A stretch of 64,000 nucleotides of DNA, taken from Shouchella tritolerans. Its GTDB lineage: Bacteria > Bacillota > Bacilli > Bacillales > Bacillaceae_D. How positions within the stretch are numbered: the first letter of the stretch is position 1; each line of letters opens with the position of its first letter. The position numbers and the translations under genes were made by a program. The notes beneath the pieces were generated by a model that saw only the letters and a program-made list of their open reading frames with translations, made no database searches and had not been told where the DNA came from. This document shows, in pieces, positions 51,599 to 63,209 of this stretch. The stretch lies in the NCBI RefSeq assembly GCF_025770735.1, contig NZ_JAODPB010000002.1, positions 620,001 to 684,000 on the forward strand, in the 5' to 3' direction.

Positions 51599-52117
51599 CT
51601 TTGGCCAACCTTGTTCATTCGTTGAATGGGAGAACGCATCCTCCCCTGATTGATGGCTGGCCTGTTGTTCTTGTTCAAGGGCTCGAGTTGTCTCTGTATC
51701 GCCCTCCATTCGTGCATAATCCACTCCACTAGCTTTTTGATGGTCCTCCGCTAAAGGCGTTTCCCTTTCTCGTTGCGCTTCTGGTGTTCGCTTCGCATAA
51801 GGGAGTGCTTCCAGGCGTTCATAAGGAATCGGTTGCCCTGTATCGATACAAATTCCGTACGTACCTGCTTCGATTCGCTCTAGTGCTTCTTTGACGTCTT
51901 GAAGGCGTTTTTGGTCTGCCTCGTTTAGTGATTGTTGGATGACACGGTCTTCGTATTCAGAAGCGGTTTCACCAATATGGTTATCGGCGCCCCGAGCAAT
52001 GTCGCCGCGGCTGTCCGACATTTCGCCAGTGGTTTGTAGCCTCTTTGTTTCAAGTCTGTCTTTCATGTCTAGCAATTTGTGTTTTAAATGAGCAAGTTGT
52101 GTTTCTGTAAGTCCCAT
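51593..52117 (-). CDS. YteA/DksA-TraR-like protein lacking zinc cysteines
   Basis: Protein of 174 residues: N-terminal coiled coil (about 5-95, QLAHLKHKLLDMKDRLETKR) and a DksA/TraR-like finger region (about 95-125, GTYGICIDTGQPIPYERLEA). Only one of the four zinc cysteines is present. The YteA family is restricted to spore formers. ATG at 52117 follows GGGAGGC. Acidic, Gln-rich tail. Whether it binds RNA polymerase like DksA is unknown. Confidence 0.85.
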   Translation of the reverse strand: MGLTETQLAHLKHKLLDMKDRLETKRLQTTGEMSDSRGDIARGADNHIGETASEYEDRVIQQSLNEADQKRLQDVKEALERIEAGTYGICIDTGQPIPYERLEALPYAKRTPEAQRERETPLAEDHQKASGVDYARMEGDTETTRALEQEQQASHQSGEDAFSHSTNEQGWPKQ

Positions 52118-52280
52118 GTTTGCTAGCCTCCCTGTACGTCCTTTACTGCCCTTTTCCCGAAAGGACAGGTATGCAAACAATGAGGGGGCAATTGATTGCG
52201 AGGAGATGGTAAGGATCCTAGGTGTTGTCCGACAATGTTTCGTGCTAAAATAAAGAAAACCTTATAAGCGAGGATGTACC

Positions 52281-52631
52281 ATGACCAAACATCGGATCTA
52301 TACAACGAGTGTCGCGAGCGTCTATCCCCATTATGTGGCGAAGGCAGAGAGAAAAGGACGCACAAAAACCGAAGTCGATGAAATTATTTGTTGGCTGACC
52401 GGATATAGCCAAAAAGAGTTCGAAGCGCAACTAGAAAAACAAACAGACTTTGAGACATTCTTTGCGGATGCTCCAGAGCTGAATCCTTCACGAACGTTGA
52501 TCAAGGGCGTCGTCTGCGGTGTCCGAGTCGAAGACATTGAAGAACCGACGATGCGGGAAATTCGCTATTTGGATAAGTTGATCGATGAGCTAGCAAAGGG
52601 AAAAGCAATGGCGAAGATTTTACGGAAATAA
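52281..52631 (+). CDS. DUF2200-family protein
   Basis: Small soluble protein of 116 residues recognised as DUF2200: [20 protein letters not shown] at the start, [17 protein letters not shown] in the middle and [20 protein letters not shown] near the end. No known function. GCGAGGATG precedes the ATG. It is divergent from the yteA-like gene. Confidence 0.88.
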   Translation: MTKHRIYTTSVASVYPHYVAKAERKGRTKTEVDEIICWLTGYSQKEFEAQLEKQTDFETFFADAPELNPSRTLIKGVVCGVRVEDIEEPTMREIRYLDKLIDELAKGKAMAKILRK

Positions 52632-52642
52632 CAATGACACAC

Positions 52643-52685
52643 GAAGAAACACCGACTCTTTTAGATTGGGAATCGGTGTTTCTTG
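52643..52685 (+). terminator. Terminator after the DUF2200 gene
   Basis: AGAAACACCGA...TCGGTGTTTCT stem, 12 bp after the stop; the T-rich tail is short. Confidence 0.65.
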
Positions 52686-52750
52686 CTGCCTAAGTGAAGA
52701 GGCGTAAAAATGCAGCAAATGTTTTTGCGAGGCATGAAAAGAAGTCTACT

Positions 52751-52783
52751 AAAAAAGCCTTGAAGCATGAGCTTCAAGGCTTT
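52751..52783 (-). terminator. Terminator of parEC
   Basis: Minus strand AAAGCCTTGAAGC-TCAT-GCTTCAAGGCTTT followed by T-run, just after the parC stop. Confidence 0.9.
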
Positions 52784-52792
52784 GAGGTTTCC

Positions 52793-55216
52793 TTAGTGAA
52801 TCATACGTATGAAAGTGAGTGCGTCGCCGCTTTCGTGTTGGTCAAAGGCATATGACCCGTTGGAGTAGCGGTCAGCACGGCGATAGTCCTTTGGCGAGAC
52901 CTCAATCGTGTCTCCTTTTGCCGTTTCGATTGCAAATGTTTCCTCTTGAGAGCGGACCCGCTTGAATCCAACTAATCGATGAGGGTTGTTTTTCAATTCC
53001 CTTAGCATTAACACGCCTCGTTTGGCGCGGCTTGACTTTTCAAATTCAGTAATGGCCATTTTCTTGACCGCTCCACGATGAGTGGCGACGAGAAATTCAA
53101 CGGAATCTTCAAGGCCGAATGCTTCGGCGCCAATACAGAAATCGCCTTCCTTTAAATTGATTCCCTTTACCCCAGCGGCACGTTGGCCGACGAGGGAAAC
53201 ATCTTCTTCCGAAAACCAAAGTCCATACCCAAAGGCTGTGGCTACGAACAGCTCTTGCTGGCCGTCCGTCAAAAGCACGCGAACGACTTCGTCCCCTTCT
53301 TTTAGCTTTAAGGCCATCAGCGGTTTTGAATAGCGTTGGGCTTGGTATAGGTTTAACGTTGAGCGTTTAGCCATCCCTGCTCGCGTAATAAAGAGCAAAT
53401 ACTTCGTCTCGGCAAACTCGCGAATGATTTGTGCAGCGATAATTTCATCATCGGCATCGATCGCAACGAGGTTGGCAACATGTTGGCCATCGTCTTTCCA
53501 ACGGATGTCTGGCAGCGAGTGGACAGGCACGTATAAGTAACTTCCCCGTTTTGTAAACAATAGCACCACATCGGTTGTATTTGCTTCTTGGGATAATAAG
53601 AGACGGTCCCCTTCTTTCATTCCTGGCCCATCTTGGCTAGAGGCTGAGTAGGAGCGCAGGCTTGTCCGTTTGACATAGCCAGCCTTTGTGATCGTCACGC
53701 GAACATCTTCCGAGGCAATCAACATGTCCATATTGATTTTGATTTCTTCAATTTCTGCTCGTATTTCGGTACGGCGCGGAGAAGCAAATGTCTTTTTAAT
53801 TTGGTTTAATTCCTTTTTAATGACGGAAATGAGTTTCTTTTCGCTGGCCAAAATCGCTTTTAGCTCGGCAATCCGCTTTTCAAGCTCTTCGGCTTCTTTT
53901 TGAAGCGTCGTAATGTCGGTATTGGTCAGACGGTAAAGTTGGAGTGTGACAATCGCTTCTGCTTGTGGTTCAGTAAAGCCAAACTGGCTTTGCAAATTGG
54001 CTTTTGCGTCTTTTTTATCTTTTGAAGCGCGGATCACAGCGATGACTTCATCCAAAATGGAAACGGCTTTCATAAGGCCTTCGACAATGTGGGCGCGGTC
54101 AACTGCTTTCTTAAGCTCAAATTGGGAGCGGCGCGTAAACACTTGTTTTTGGTGGTCGATGTACGCTTGCATCAGGTCGCGCAGCCCCATTAACTTAGGG
54201 GTTTTATTGTGTATCGCTACCATGTTAAAGTGGTACGTCACTTGCAAATCGGTATTTTTAAACAGGTAATGGAGAATCGCTTCTGGATCGGCTTCTTTTT
54301 TCAGTTCAACGACAATACGCATCCCGGTACGGTCTGTATCGTCCCGGACTTCGGCAATGCCGTCTACTTTTTTGTCAAATCGGATTTCATCCATTTTTTT
54401 AACTAAGCTCGCTTTTACTACTTCGTAAGGAATTTCGGTAATGACAATCTGCTTGCGGCCGCCGCGCGTTTCTTCAATCGCTGTCCGTCCGCGGACGACG
54501 ATTTTGCCTTTCCCTGTTTCATAAGCTTGGCGAATGCCGTTCGAGCCTTGGACAATCCCGCCAGTAGGGAAGTCAGGGCCTTTAATAATTTCTAGTAATT
54601 CATCAAGGCTCGTATTTGGCTTTTGCATCAACAATGTAATGCCATCGATGATCTCTGGCAAGTGATGAGGCGGTATGTCTGTCGCATAACCAGCCGAAAT
54701 ACCTGTTGAACCATTCACAAGCAAATTTGGAAACATCGCTGGCAAGACGACAGGCTCTTCAATCGAATCATCGAAGTTGGGGATGTAGTCGACTGTGCCT
54801 TTGTCTAAATCACGCATCAACTCAGCGCTTATTGCCGATAGCCGTGCTTCCGTATAACGCATGGCTGCAGGTGGATCGCCATCCACTGAACCGTTGTTGC
54901 CGTGCATGTCGATTAATTGTTCACGCACTTTCCATTCTTGGCTCATGCGGACCATTGCTTCATACACGGAACTGTCGCCATGGGGATGGTAATTGCCGAT
55001 GACGTTCCCAACGGTTTTGGCTGCCTTTCGATACGGTTTATCAGCCGTATTGCCTTCATTGTACATCGCATATAAAATACGGCGTTGCACAGGCTTTAGT
55101 CCGTCTCTAGCATCAGGCAATGCTCGTTCCTGGATAATGTATTTGCTGTAGCGGCTAAAACGGTCGCCGATGACATCTTCTAAAGGAAGGTCGAGATAAC
55201 GTTCTGATTTTGCCAC
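52793..55216 (-). CDS. parC: DNA topoisomerase IV subunit A (ParC)
   Basis: Breakage-reunion subunit of topoisomerase IV, 807 residues, which decatenates daughter chromosomes. The catalytic Tyr is in AMRYTEARLS (about residue 120), the quinolone-determining region around HPHGDSSVYEAMVRMSQEW (about 78-96), then a coiled-coil arm (about 380-470) and a C-terminal beta-pinwheel. GTG start directly follows the parE stop (TAAGTG) with GGGGAGG. ParC rather than GyrA is supported by pairing with ParE and the absence of the GyrA-box. Confidence 0.95.
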   Translation of the reverse strand: MAKSERYLDLPLEDVIGDRFSRYSKYIIQERALPDARDGLKPVQRRILYAMYNEGNTADKPYRKAAKTVGNVIGNYHPHGDSSVYEAMVRMSQEWKVREQLIDMHGNNGSVDGDPPAAMRYTEARLSAISAELMRDLDKGTVDYIPNFDDSIEEPVVLPAMFPNLLVNGSTGISAGYATDIPPHHLPEIIDGITLLMQKPNTSLDELLEIIKGPDFPTGGIVQGSNGIRQAYETGKGKIVVRGRTAIEETRGGRKQIVITEIPYEVVKASLVKKMDEIRFDKKVDGIAEVRDDTDRTGMRIVVELKKEADPEAILHYLFKNTDLQVTYHFNMVAIHNKTPKLMGLRDLMQAYIDHQKQVFTRRSQFELKKAVDRAHIVEGLMKAVSILDEVIAVIRASKDKKDAKANLQSQFGFTEPQAEAIVTLQLYRLTNTDITTLQKEAEELEKRIAELKAILASEKKLISVIKKELNQIKKTFASPRRTEIRAEIEEIKINMDMLIASEDVRVTITKAGYVKRTSLRSYSASSQDGPGMKEGDRLLLSQEANTTDVVLLFTKRGSYLYVPVHSLPDIRWKDDGQHVANLVAIDADDEIIAAQIIREFAETKYLLFITRAGMAKRSTLNLYQAQRYSKPLMALKLKEGDEVVRVLLTDGQQELFVATAFGYGLWFSEEDVSLVGQRAAGVKGINLKEGDFCIGAEAFGLEDSVEFLVATHRGAVKKMAITEFEKSSRAKRGVLMLRELKNNPHRLVGFKRVRSQEETFAIETAKGDTIEVSPKDYRRADRYSNGSYAFDQHESGDALTFIRMIH

Positions 55217-57208
<1,992 letters not shown>

Positions 57209-57218
57209 CTATAAATCG

Positions 57219-57250
57219 ATTATACCACAAAATGCACGAACATTTGTTCT
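57219..57250 (-). promoter_or_regulatory. parE promoter with LexA (SOS) box
   Basis: Minus strand extended -10 TGGTATAAT (hexamer at 57219-57224). At 57237-57250 lies AGAACAAATGTTCG, matching the Bacillus LexA consensus CGAAC-N4-GTTCG with one mismatch. It covers the -35 position. No clear -35 hexamer, consistent with an extended -10 promoter. Confidence 0.78.
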
Positions 57251-57377
57251 GTGTAGGTGAAATAATGGCCTGTCCTTCTTCATTTTAACCATTGTTTTCC
57301 TGTATGCAACAGTTTTTTCTAATAGCACCTTACCATGTTTATCTTTGTTGTTGCAAATGCCTGGCTATCTTGCTTGA

Positions 57378-57410
57378 CAAAATCAAGCCCGCACCTATGA
57401 TGCGGGCTTT
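57378..57410 (-). terminator. Terminator of the CoA-binding protein gene
   Basis: Minus strand AAGCCCGCA...TGCGGGCTT followed by GATTTTG, just after the stop at 57414. Confidence 0.8.
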
Positions 57411-57413
57411 CGA

Positions 57414-57821
57414 TCATTTAAACTTAGCATGCTCAACTTTAATGCAACGGTCCATGACTGTTTCGACTCCATGTGCTTGCAAATACTCATACGCTTCCTC
57501 GTTAACGACGCCTAATTGCGACCAAAAGACGCCAATGCCTGCTTTGACTGTGTCTCTGGCAATCTCAGGGAGAAACTCGCTGCGGCGAAAAACGTTAACG
57601 AGATCTACTTCATCCTCAATATCAAGGAGCGATGGGTACGCTTTTTCACCGAGCACTTCATCGACGCGGGGATTGACAGGGATAATCGTGTATCCTGCTT
57701 TTTGCATTGCCTCGGATACCATGTAAGAAGTGCGTTCGGGATTGTCGGATAAGCCAACAACCGCAATGCGCTTTTTCGTATGAAGCAGTTCTTTAATCCG
57801 TTCATCACTTGGGTTTTTCAT
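57414..57821 (-). CDS. CoA-binding domain protein (YccU-like)
   Basis: Protein of 135 residues with a CoA-binding Rossmann fold (as in succinyl-CoA synthetase alpha): KKRIAVVGLSDNPERTSYMV is the nucleotide loop and GIGVFWSQLGVVNEEAYEYL a core strand-helix. Function unknown. AAGGAGTG precedes the ATG, which lies inside the end of the upstream transporter gene (17-bp overlap), so it is translated from the same mRNA. Confidence 0.88.
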   Translation of the reverse strand: MKNPSDERIKELLHTKKRIAVVGLSDNPERTSYMVSEAMQKAGYTIIPVNPRVDEVLGEKAYPSLLDIEDEVDLVNVFRRSEFLPEIARDTVKAGIGVFWSQLGVVNEEAYEYLQAHGVETVMDRCIKVEHAKFK

Positions 57822-59403
57822 GTGTGTTCACTCCTTTTTCGTCTTTCAGTAGGCCTTTCTCTTGCAAAAACTCGCCAGCTACTTGATAAGGATCTTCGTC
57901 GTTAATGTCCACGCGATAGTTCAATTCAGATATTTCTTCAACAGAACCAAGCCCGGCGAGTTGGTTTAAAATGGACGCCAATTCAGGATATTCTTCGATC
58001 GCTGTTTTGCTTACTAACGGTGCTGCTTGGTAAGGCGGAAATAAGGACTGGTCGTCTTCTAGAACAACCATATCATACTGGACAAGTTGCGGGTCTGTCG
58101 AGAAAACGTCGCTTACTTCTATGCTCTCGTTTGCGATCGCTTGGTAACGAGTGGAGACGTCAATCGATGTGACATGTTCGAACGAAAAGCCGTACGCTTC
58201 CTCAAAACCGAGATAGCCATCTTGTCTGTCCATGAATTCAAAGCTAAAACCGACGTGAAGTTTAGTGGCATAAGGTCTCAAATCGCTTATTTTCTTGGCG
58301 TTAAGTTGTTCAGCCTGATCCCGGGGCATCGCCAGCGCATACGTGTTTTGAAAGGCCATCGGCTCGAGCAGCACGTCACCGTATTCAGCAAGGAGGCCAT
58401 CACGAGCTTGTTCGTAGGATGTCCGTTCATTATAACTGAAATCGTCTGTACCCAACAAATCACCTAGAACGGTCCCTGTAAATTCTGGATAAAGATCGAT
58501 ATCCCCTACACGTAAGGCGTTAAAGTTTACGCTTGTCTCACCAAGTGGGGCCACTACTTCAACAGTAAGGTCGGTGTCTTGTTCGATTAAGTGTTTATAC
58601 ATATTGGCGAGGATTGGTGGTTCAGGGCCGAGTTTTCCGCCGATAACTAAATCTGGCTCATCGCTTTGAACGAAGGAAGCGATGGGCGAAATCCCGACGA
58701 TGGCAAGGGCGACAAGAAGTACGCTCGCGAGCGGTTTATACGTTGTTCCTTGTGCGTGCGCTGCTCGCTTCTCGCTGAAACGCAAAACAAAATCGAGTGC
58801 TAGTGCAAGCAACGCAGCTGGAAGAGCGCCGAATAATATATACTCATTGCTTGTCCGCTGAATACCTGTCATAATGATTTGTCCAAGTCCGCCGCCGCCA
58901 ACAAGCGCTGCCAGGGTGGCGGTGCCGACGATCAGTACCATTGACGTACGGATGCCTGCCATGACTGTTGGCATGGCGATTGGTAGCTCTACTTTCAGTA
59001 AACGGCGGTATGAATTCATGCCCATTCCTTTCGCTGCCTCGATCAGGGATGGGTCAATGCCTTTAATTCCTGTATATGTATTGCGTAAAATGGGCAGTAA
59101 CGCGTAGGCAGAAAGGGCAATGATGGCTGGAGTCGTACCAATCCCGACAAAAAGGACTAAAAAGCCAAGCAAGGCGAGCGATGGGATCGTTTGCAAGACG
59201 GCAGCAGCGCCGATCACCCACTCCGATATTCGTTTATAACGAGTAAGCAAAATCCCTAGTGGCACGCCAATTGCCACCGCGATCAGCAATGAAGCAAGCG
59301 ACAATTGAATGTGTTCCCAAAATGCGCGTATTAGCAAATCAGAACGCTCTTGAAAAAGGTTGATATAAGATGTCCAAAAGGTAGCCATATCTTTGTGCTG
59401 CAT
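57805..59403 (-). CDS. ABC transporter permease fused to substrate-binding protein (OpuF/EgtU-like)
   Basis: A 532-residue chain: OpuCB-type permease (about 20-215, 5-6 helices, EAA loop IEAAKGMGMNSYRRLLKVEL) joined through another helix (about 228-248) to an OpuAC-type binding domain (about 255-525, DLVIGGKLGPEPPILANMYK). Such fusions import betaines (OpuF) or ergothioneine (EgtU). The residues of the binding cage cannot be assigned reliably here. ATG at 59403 has a weak ribosome binding site; ATG at 59388 is possible. It is 76 bp after the ATPase gene. Confidence 0.9.
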   Translation of the reverse strand: MQHKDMATFWTSYINLFQERSDLLIRAFWEHIQLSLASLLIAVAIGVPLGILLTRYKRISEWVIGAAAVLQTIPSLALLGFLVLFVGIGTTPAIIALSAYALLPILRNTYTGIKGIDPSLIEAAKGMGMNSYRRLLKVELPIAMPTVMAGIRTSMVLIVGTATLAALVGGGGLGQIIMTGIQRTSNEYILFGALPAALLALALDFVLRFSEKRAAHAQGTTYKPLASVLLVALAIVGISPIASFVQSDEPDLVIGGKLGPEPPILANMYKHLIEQDTDLTVEVVAPLGETSVNFNALRVGDIDLYPEFTGTVLGDLLGTDDFSYNERTSYEQARDGLLAEYGDVLLEPMAFQNTYALAMPRDQAEQLNAKKISDLRPYATKLHVGFSFEFMDRQDGYLGFEEAYGFSFEHVTSIDVSTRYQAIANESIEVSDVFSTDPQLVQYDMVVLEDDQSLFPPYQAAPLVSKTAIEEYPELASILNQLAGLGSVEEISELNYRVDINDEDPYQVAGEFLQEKGLLKDEKGVNTHEKPK

Positions 59404-59479
59404 GCTTAAAGCGCCCGAACGCTGTCCTGCTTAAGCTCGCAGTTCTTCCCCATTTTGTATGCACGCGGACAGTGCTGGA

Positions 59480-60514
59480 TTAAAGTGTTTTTAGGCTCAG
59501 TTTGGCCAAGTCTTCATAAGAAATGGTGCCAATTAGTTGATTTCCTTCCTTGACTGGAAGGGCTGGCACACCTTGTTTTTGCAAAGCTTCAAACGCTTGC
59601 TCAAGCGTGCTGTCCCGATTTAAAGTCAACGGGTCATCAAGCAAAACGCCATGATAAAAAGCGCGGATTAGTTCCTGCTTATCGTTGATTTCATATTGCA
59701 ACTCGGCTTGATTCGTGTTCGCTCTTTCTTTTACGTAGGCGCTTTTGTAGACAGGCATCATCACATCTTTTAATGGCATGTTCCCAGGTGAGATCGTTCG
59801 CCCCATCATTTCTTTCACAAGGCTTGTCCGTGGATTTTCCCTTAGTTGCTGGGCGGAGCCAATTTGCACGATTTCCCCTTTTTCCATAACCCCAATGCGG
59901 TTGCCGAGTTTCGCCGCCTCTTCCATATCATGTGTGACAAACACGACTGTTTTCTGGATCGTTTGTTGCAATGCTTTAATATCTTGTTGGAGCTGGCTCC
60001 TTGACAACGGGTCAAGGGCGCTGAACGGCTCGTCCATTAACAAAATATCCGGATCAGCCGCAAGCGCTCGAGCCACGCCAACACGTTGTTGTTGACCGCC
60101 GGACAAATCACTTGGCATGCGCCCCCGGTAAATGTTAGGTTCAAGTCCAACTAAATCAAGCAATTCATCGACGCGCTTTTCAATCGTCGACTTCTCCCAT
60201 TGTTTCATTTCTGGCACAATCCCAATGTTTTCTGCTACAGACATATTCGGAAATAACGCGATTTGTTGTAAAACATAACCAATGTTCCAGCGCAGTTCGT
60301 GAATGTTTGCTTGAGCGGTATGTTGGCCGCCAATGAAAATCGCGCCAGAAGAAGGTTCAATTAGACGATTAATCATTTTAAGGGTTGTGGTTTTCCCACA
60401 ACCACTAGGGCCAATTAACACAAAGAATTCCCCTTTTTCGACGTTAAAGGAGAGCTTGTTTACAGCTGTTGTGCCGTCAGCATATACTTTAGAGACTTGC
60501 TCAAAGGCAATCAC
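59480..60514 (-). CDS. Betaine/ergothioneine-type ABC transporter ATPase (OpuFA/OpuCA-like)
   Basis: ABC ATPase of 344 residues. Walker A GPSGCGKTTTLK (about 35), signature DLSGGQQQRVG, Walker B ILLMDEPFSALDP, H-loop FVTHDMEEA. A C-terminal region (about 250-344) contains one recognisable CBS-like repeat, as in OpuCA/OpuAA, where it senses ionic strength. GTG at 60514 follows GGGGGAG; the frame to 60700 is not supported. It forms the operon ATPase-permease/SBP-CoA-binding protein. Confidence 0.9.
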   Translation of the reverse strand: MIAFEQVSKVYADGTTAVNKLSFNVEKGEFFVLIGPSGCGKTTTLKMINRLIEPSSGAIFIGGQHTAQANIHELRWNIGYVLQQIALFPNMSVAENIGIVPEMKQWEKSTIEKRVDELLDLVGLEPNIYRGRMPSDLSGGQQQRVGVARALAADPDILLMDEPFSALDPLSRSQLQQDIKALQQTIQKTVVFVTHDMEEAAKLGNRIGVMEKGEIVQIGSAQQLRENPRTSLVKEMMGRTISPGNMPLKDVMMPVYKSAYVKERANTNQAELQYEINDKQELIRAFYHGVLLDDPLTLNRDSTLEQAFEALQKQGVPALPVKEGNQLIGTISYEDLAKLSLKTL

Positions 60515-60602
60515 GTTATACTTCTCCCCCTTATGATTAGGCGCTTTTTCGTATATACCCGATTTTGTTTTTTTTAACCACAGCTCCCTTCCGAGGAATG
60601 AA

Positions 60603-60631
60603 CAATCCCCGCAAGGTTGCCCCTGCGGGTT
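60603..60631 (-). terminator. Hairpin after the SDR gene
   Basis: ACAA-CCCGCA...TGCGGG-TTGT-type stem with a bulge directly after the stop at 60636. Poor T-run, so termination is uncertain. Confidence 0.45.
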
Positions 60632-60635
60632 GTGG

Positions 60636-61427
60636 TTACGTGCGAAATGTGGCAGCGCCTGTTTGAAAGCCAGACTGGCCAATGTGTTGACCACCATCAA
60701 TCGTTATACAAGTGCCGTTAATGTAAGCCCCATCTGGGGACAACAAATAAGAAGCAAGTTTGGCCACTTCTGTCGTCTTGCCAAAGCGGTTAAGGGGGAT
60801 GCTTTTTACCGCTTTAGCATGAGCATGCTCATCTTGAAGCAGTTTTTCAACGCCACCTGTGTTTTCAATCGGGCCTGGTGCAATGGCATTGACCCGTATT
60901 CCATACTGGCTTCCCCATTCGACGGCCAACGTTTTCGTCATCGCTAGGACGCCCGCTTTGGCGCTGGCTGAATGGACGACTCCTGGGCCGCCTGTCCATG
61001 CATAGGTGGCGACAATGTTGATGATCGACCCTTTTGTATTGTCAGCAATCCAGCGCTTTCCAACTGTTTGCGTGACATGCCACGTTCCATGTAAAACGAT
61101 GTCAATAACCGCTTTCCAACCATTTTCCGACAAGTCCTCAGCTGGACATAAAAAGTTCCCAGCTGCATTGTTGACAACTCCGGTCAATGGCCCGAGCGAT
61201 TCGTAAATTGCTGCTACCATCTTTTCGACATCGGCCCGGTTCCGCACATCGACTTCATAGGTCGCCACTTGATCAGGGAATGTTTCAATTTCCTGTTTGG
61301 CTTGCGTTAATTTGTCGCCATTTCGTGCACAAATAGCAACAAACGCCCCTTCCTCGGCAAACTGTTTGGCGATCGCTTTGCCCATGCCACTGCTTCCACC
61401 TGTAATTAATAGGACAGGCTTGTCCAT
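60636..61427 (-). CDS. fadH: SDR oxidoreductase, 2,4-dienoyl-CoA reductase-like (FadH/YkuF)
   Basis: Short-chain dehydrogenase of 263 residues. NADP(H) loop TGGSSGMGKAI (residues 9-19), NNAAGNFLCPAEDLS (about 87-101), a pattern typical of 2,4-dienoyl-CoA reductases, and the Ser-x-Lys style active site SASAKAGVLA. It reduces dienoyl-CoA during oxidation of unsaturated fatty acids; B. subtilis YkuF is the nearest recalled relative. GGAAGGAGG precedes the ATG. No other beta-oxidation genes nearby. Confidence 0.85.
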   Translation of the reverse strand: MDKPVLLITGGSSGMGKAIAKQFAEEGAFVAICARNGDKLTQAKQEIETFPDQVATYEVDVRNRADVEKMVAAIYESLGPLTGVVNNAAGNFLCPAEDLSENGWKAVIDIVLHGTWHVTQTVGKRWIADNTKGSIINIVATYAWTGGPGVVHSASAKAGVLAMTKTLAVEWGSQYGIRVNAIAPGPIENTGGVEKLLQDEHAHAKAVKSIPLNRFGKTTEVAKLASYLLSPDGAYINGTCITIDGGQHIGQSGFQTGAATFRT

Positions 61428-61548
61428 AACGGCCTCCTTCCTTCTCGCAAGTCGGCTTCCTCTCTCTTTTATTATGCTAAATAAGGCTCGATAATGGAAG
61501 AGATATGGCTCAAAAACGAAGGATTTAACAATGGGGTGGTCGTTTCAC

Positions 61549-61588
61549 AAAAATAGCCGGTTAACACCATGATAAGATGTAACCGGCT
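61549..61588 (-). terminator. Terminator of the GH1 gene
   Basis: Minus strand AGCCGGTTA...TAACCGGCT followed by ATTTTTG, 88 bp after the stop at 61676. Confidence 0.72.
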
Positions 61589-61675
61589 TGTCTAGTTCGA
61601 TGATGGATTTCAGGGTCGAATGAGGACAAGGGAGGAACCGTCGCTGGATGCCGATGACAATCGACACACAGTCAT

Positions 61676-63148
<1,473 letters not shown>

Positions 63149-63209
63149 TCATCTACGTGTGCGGAGCAAGAGAGGCAGGCTCAGCTGTATAATACAACTC
63201 GCCCTTCTT

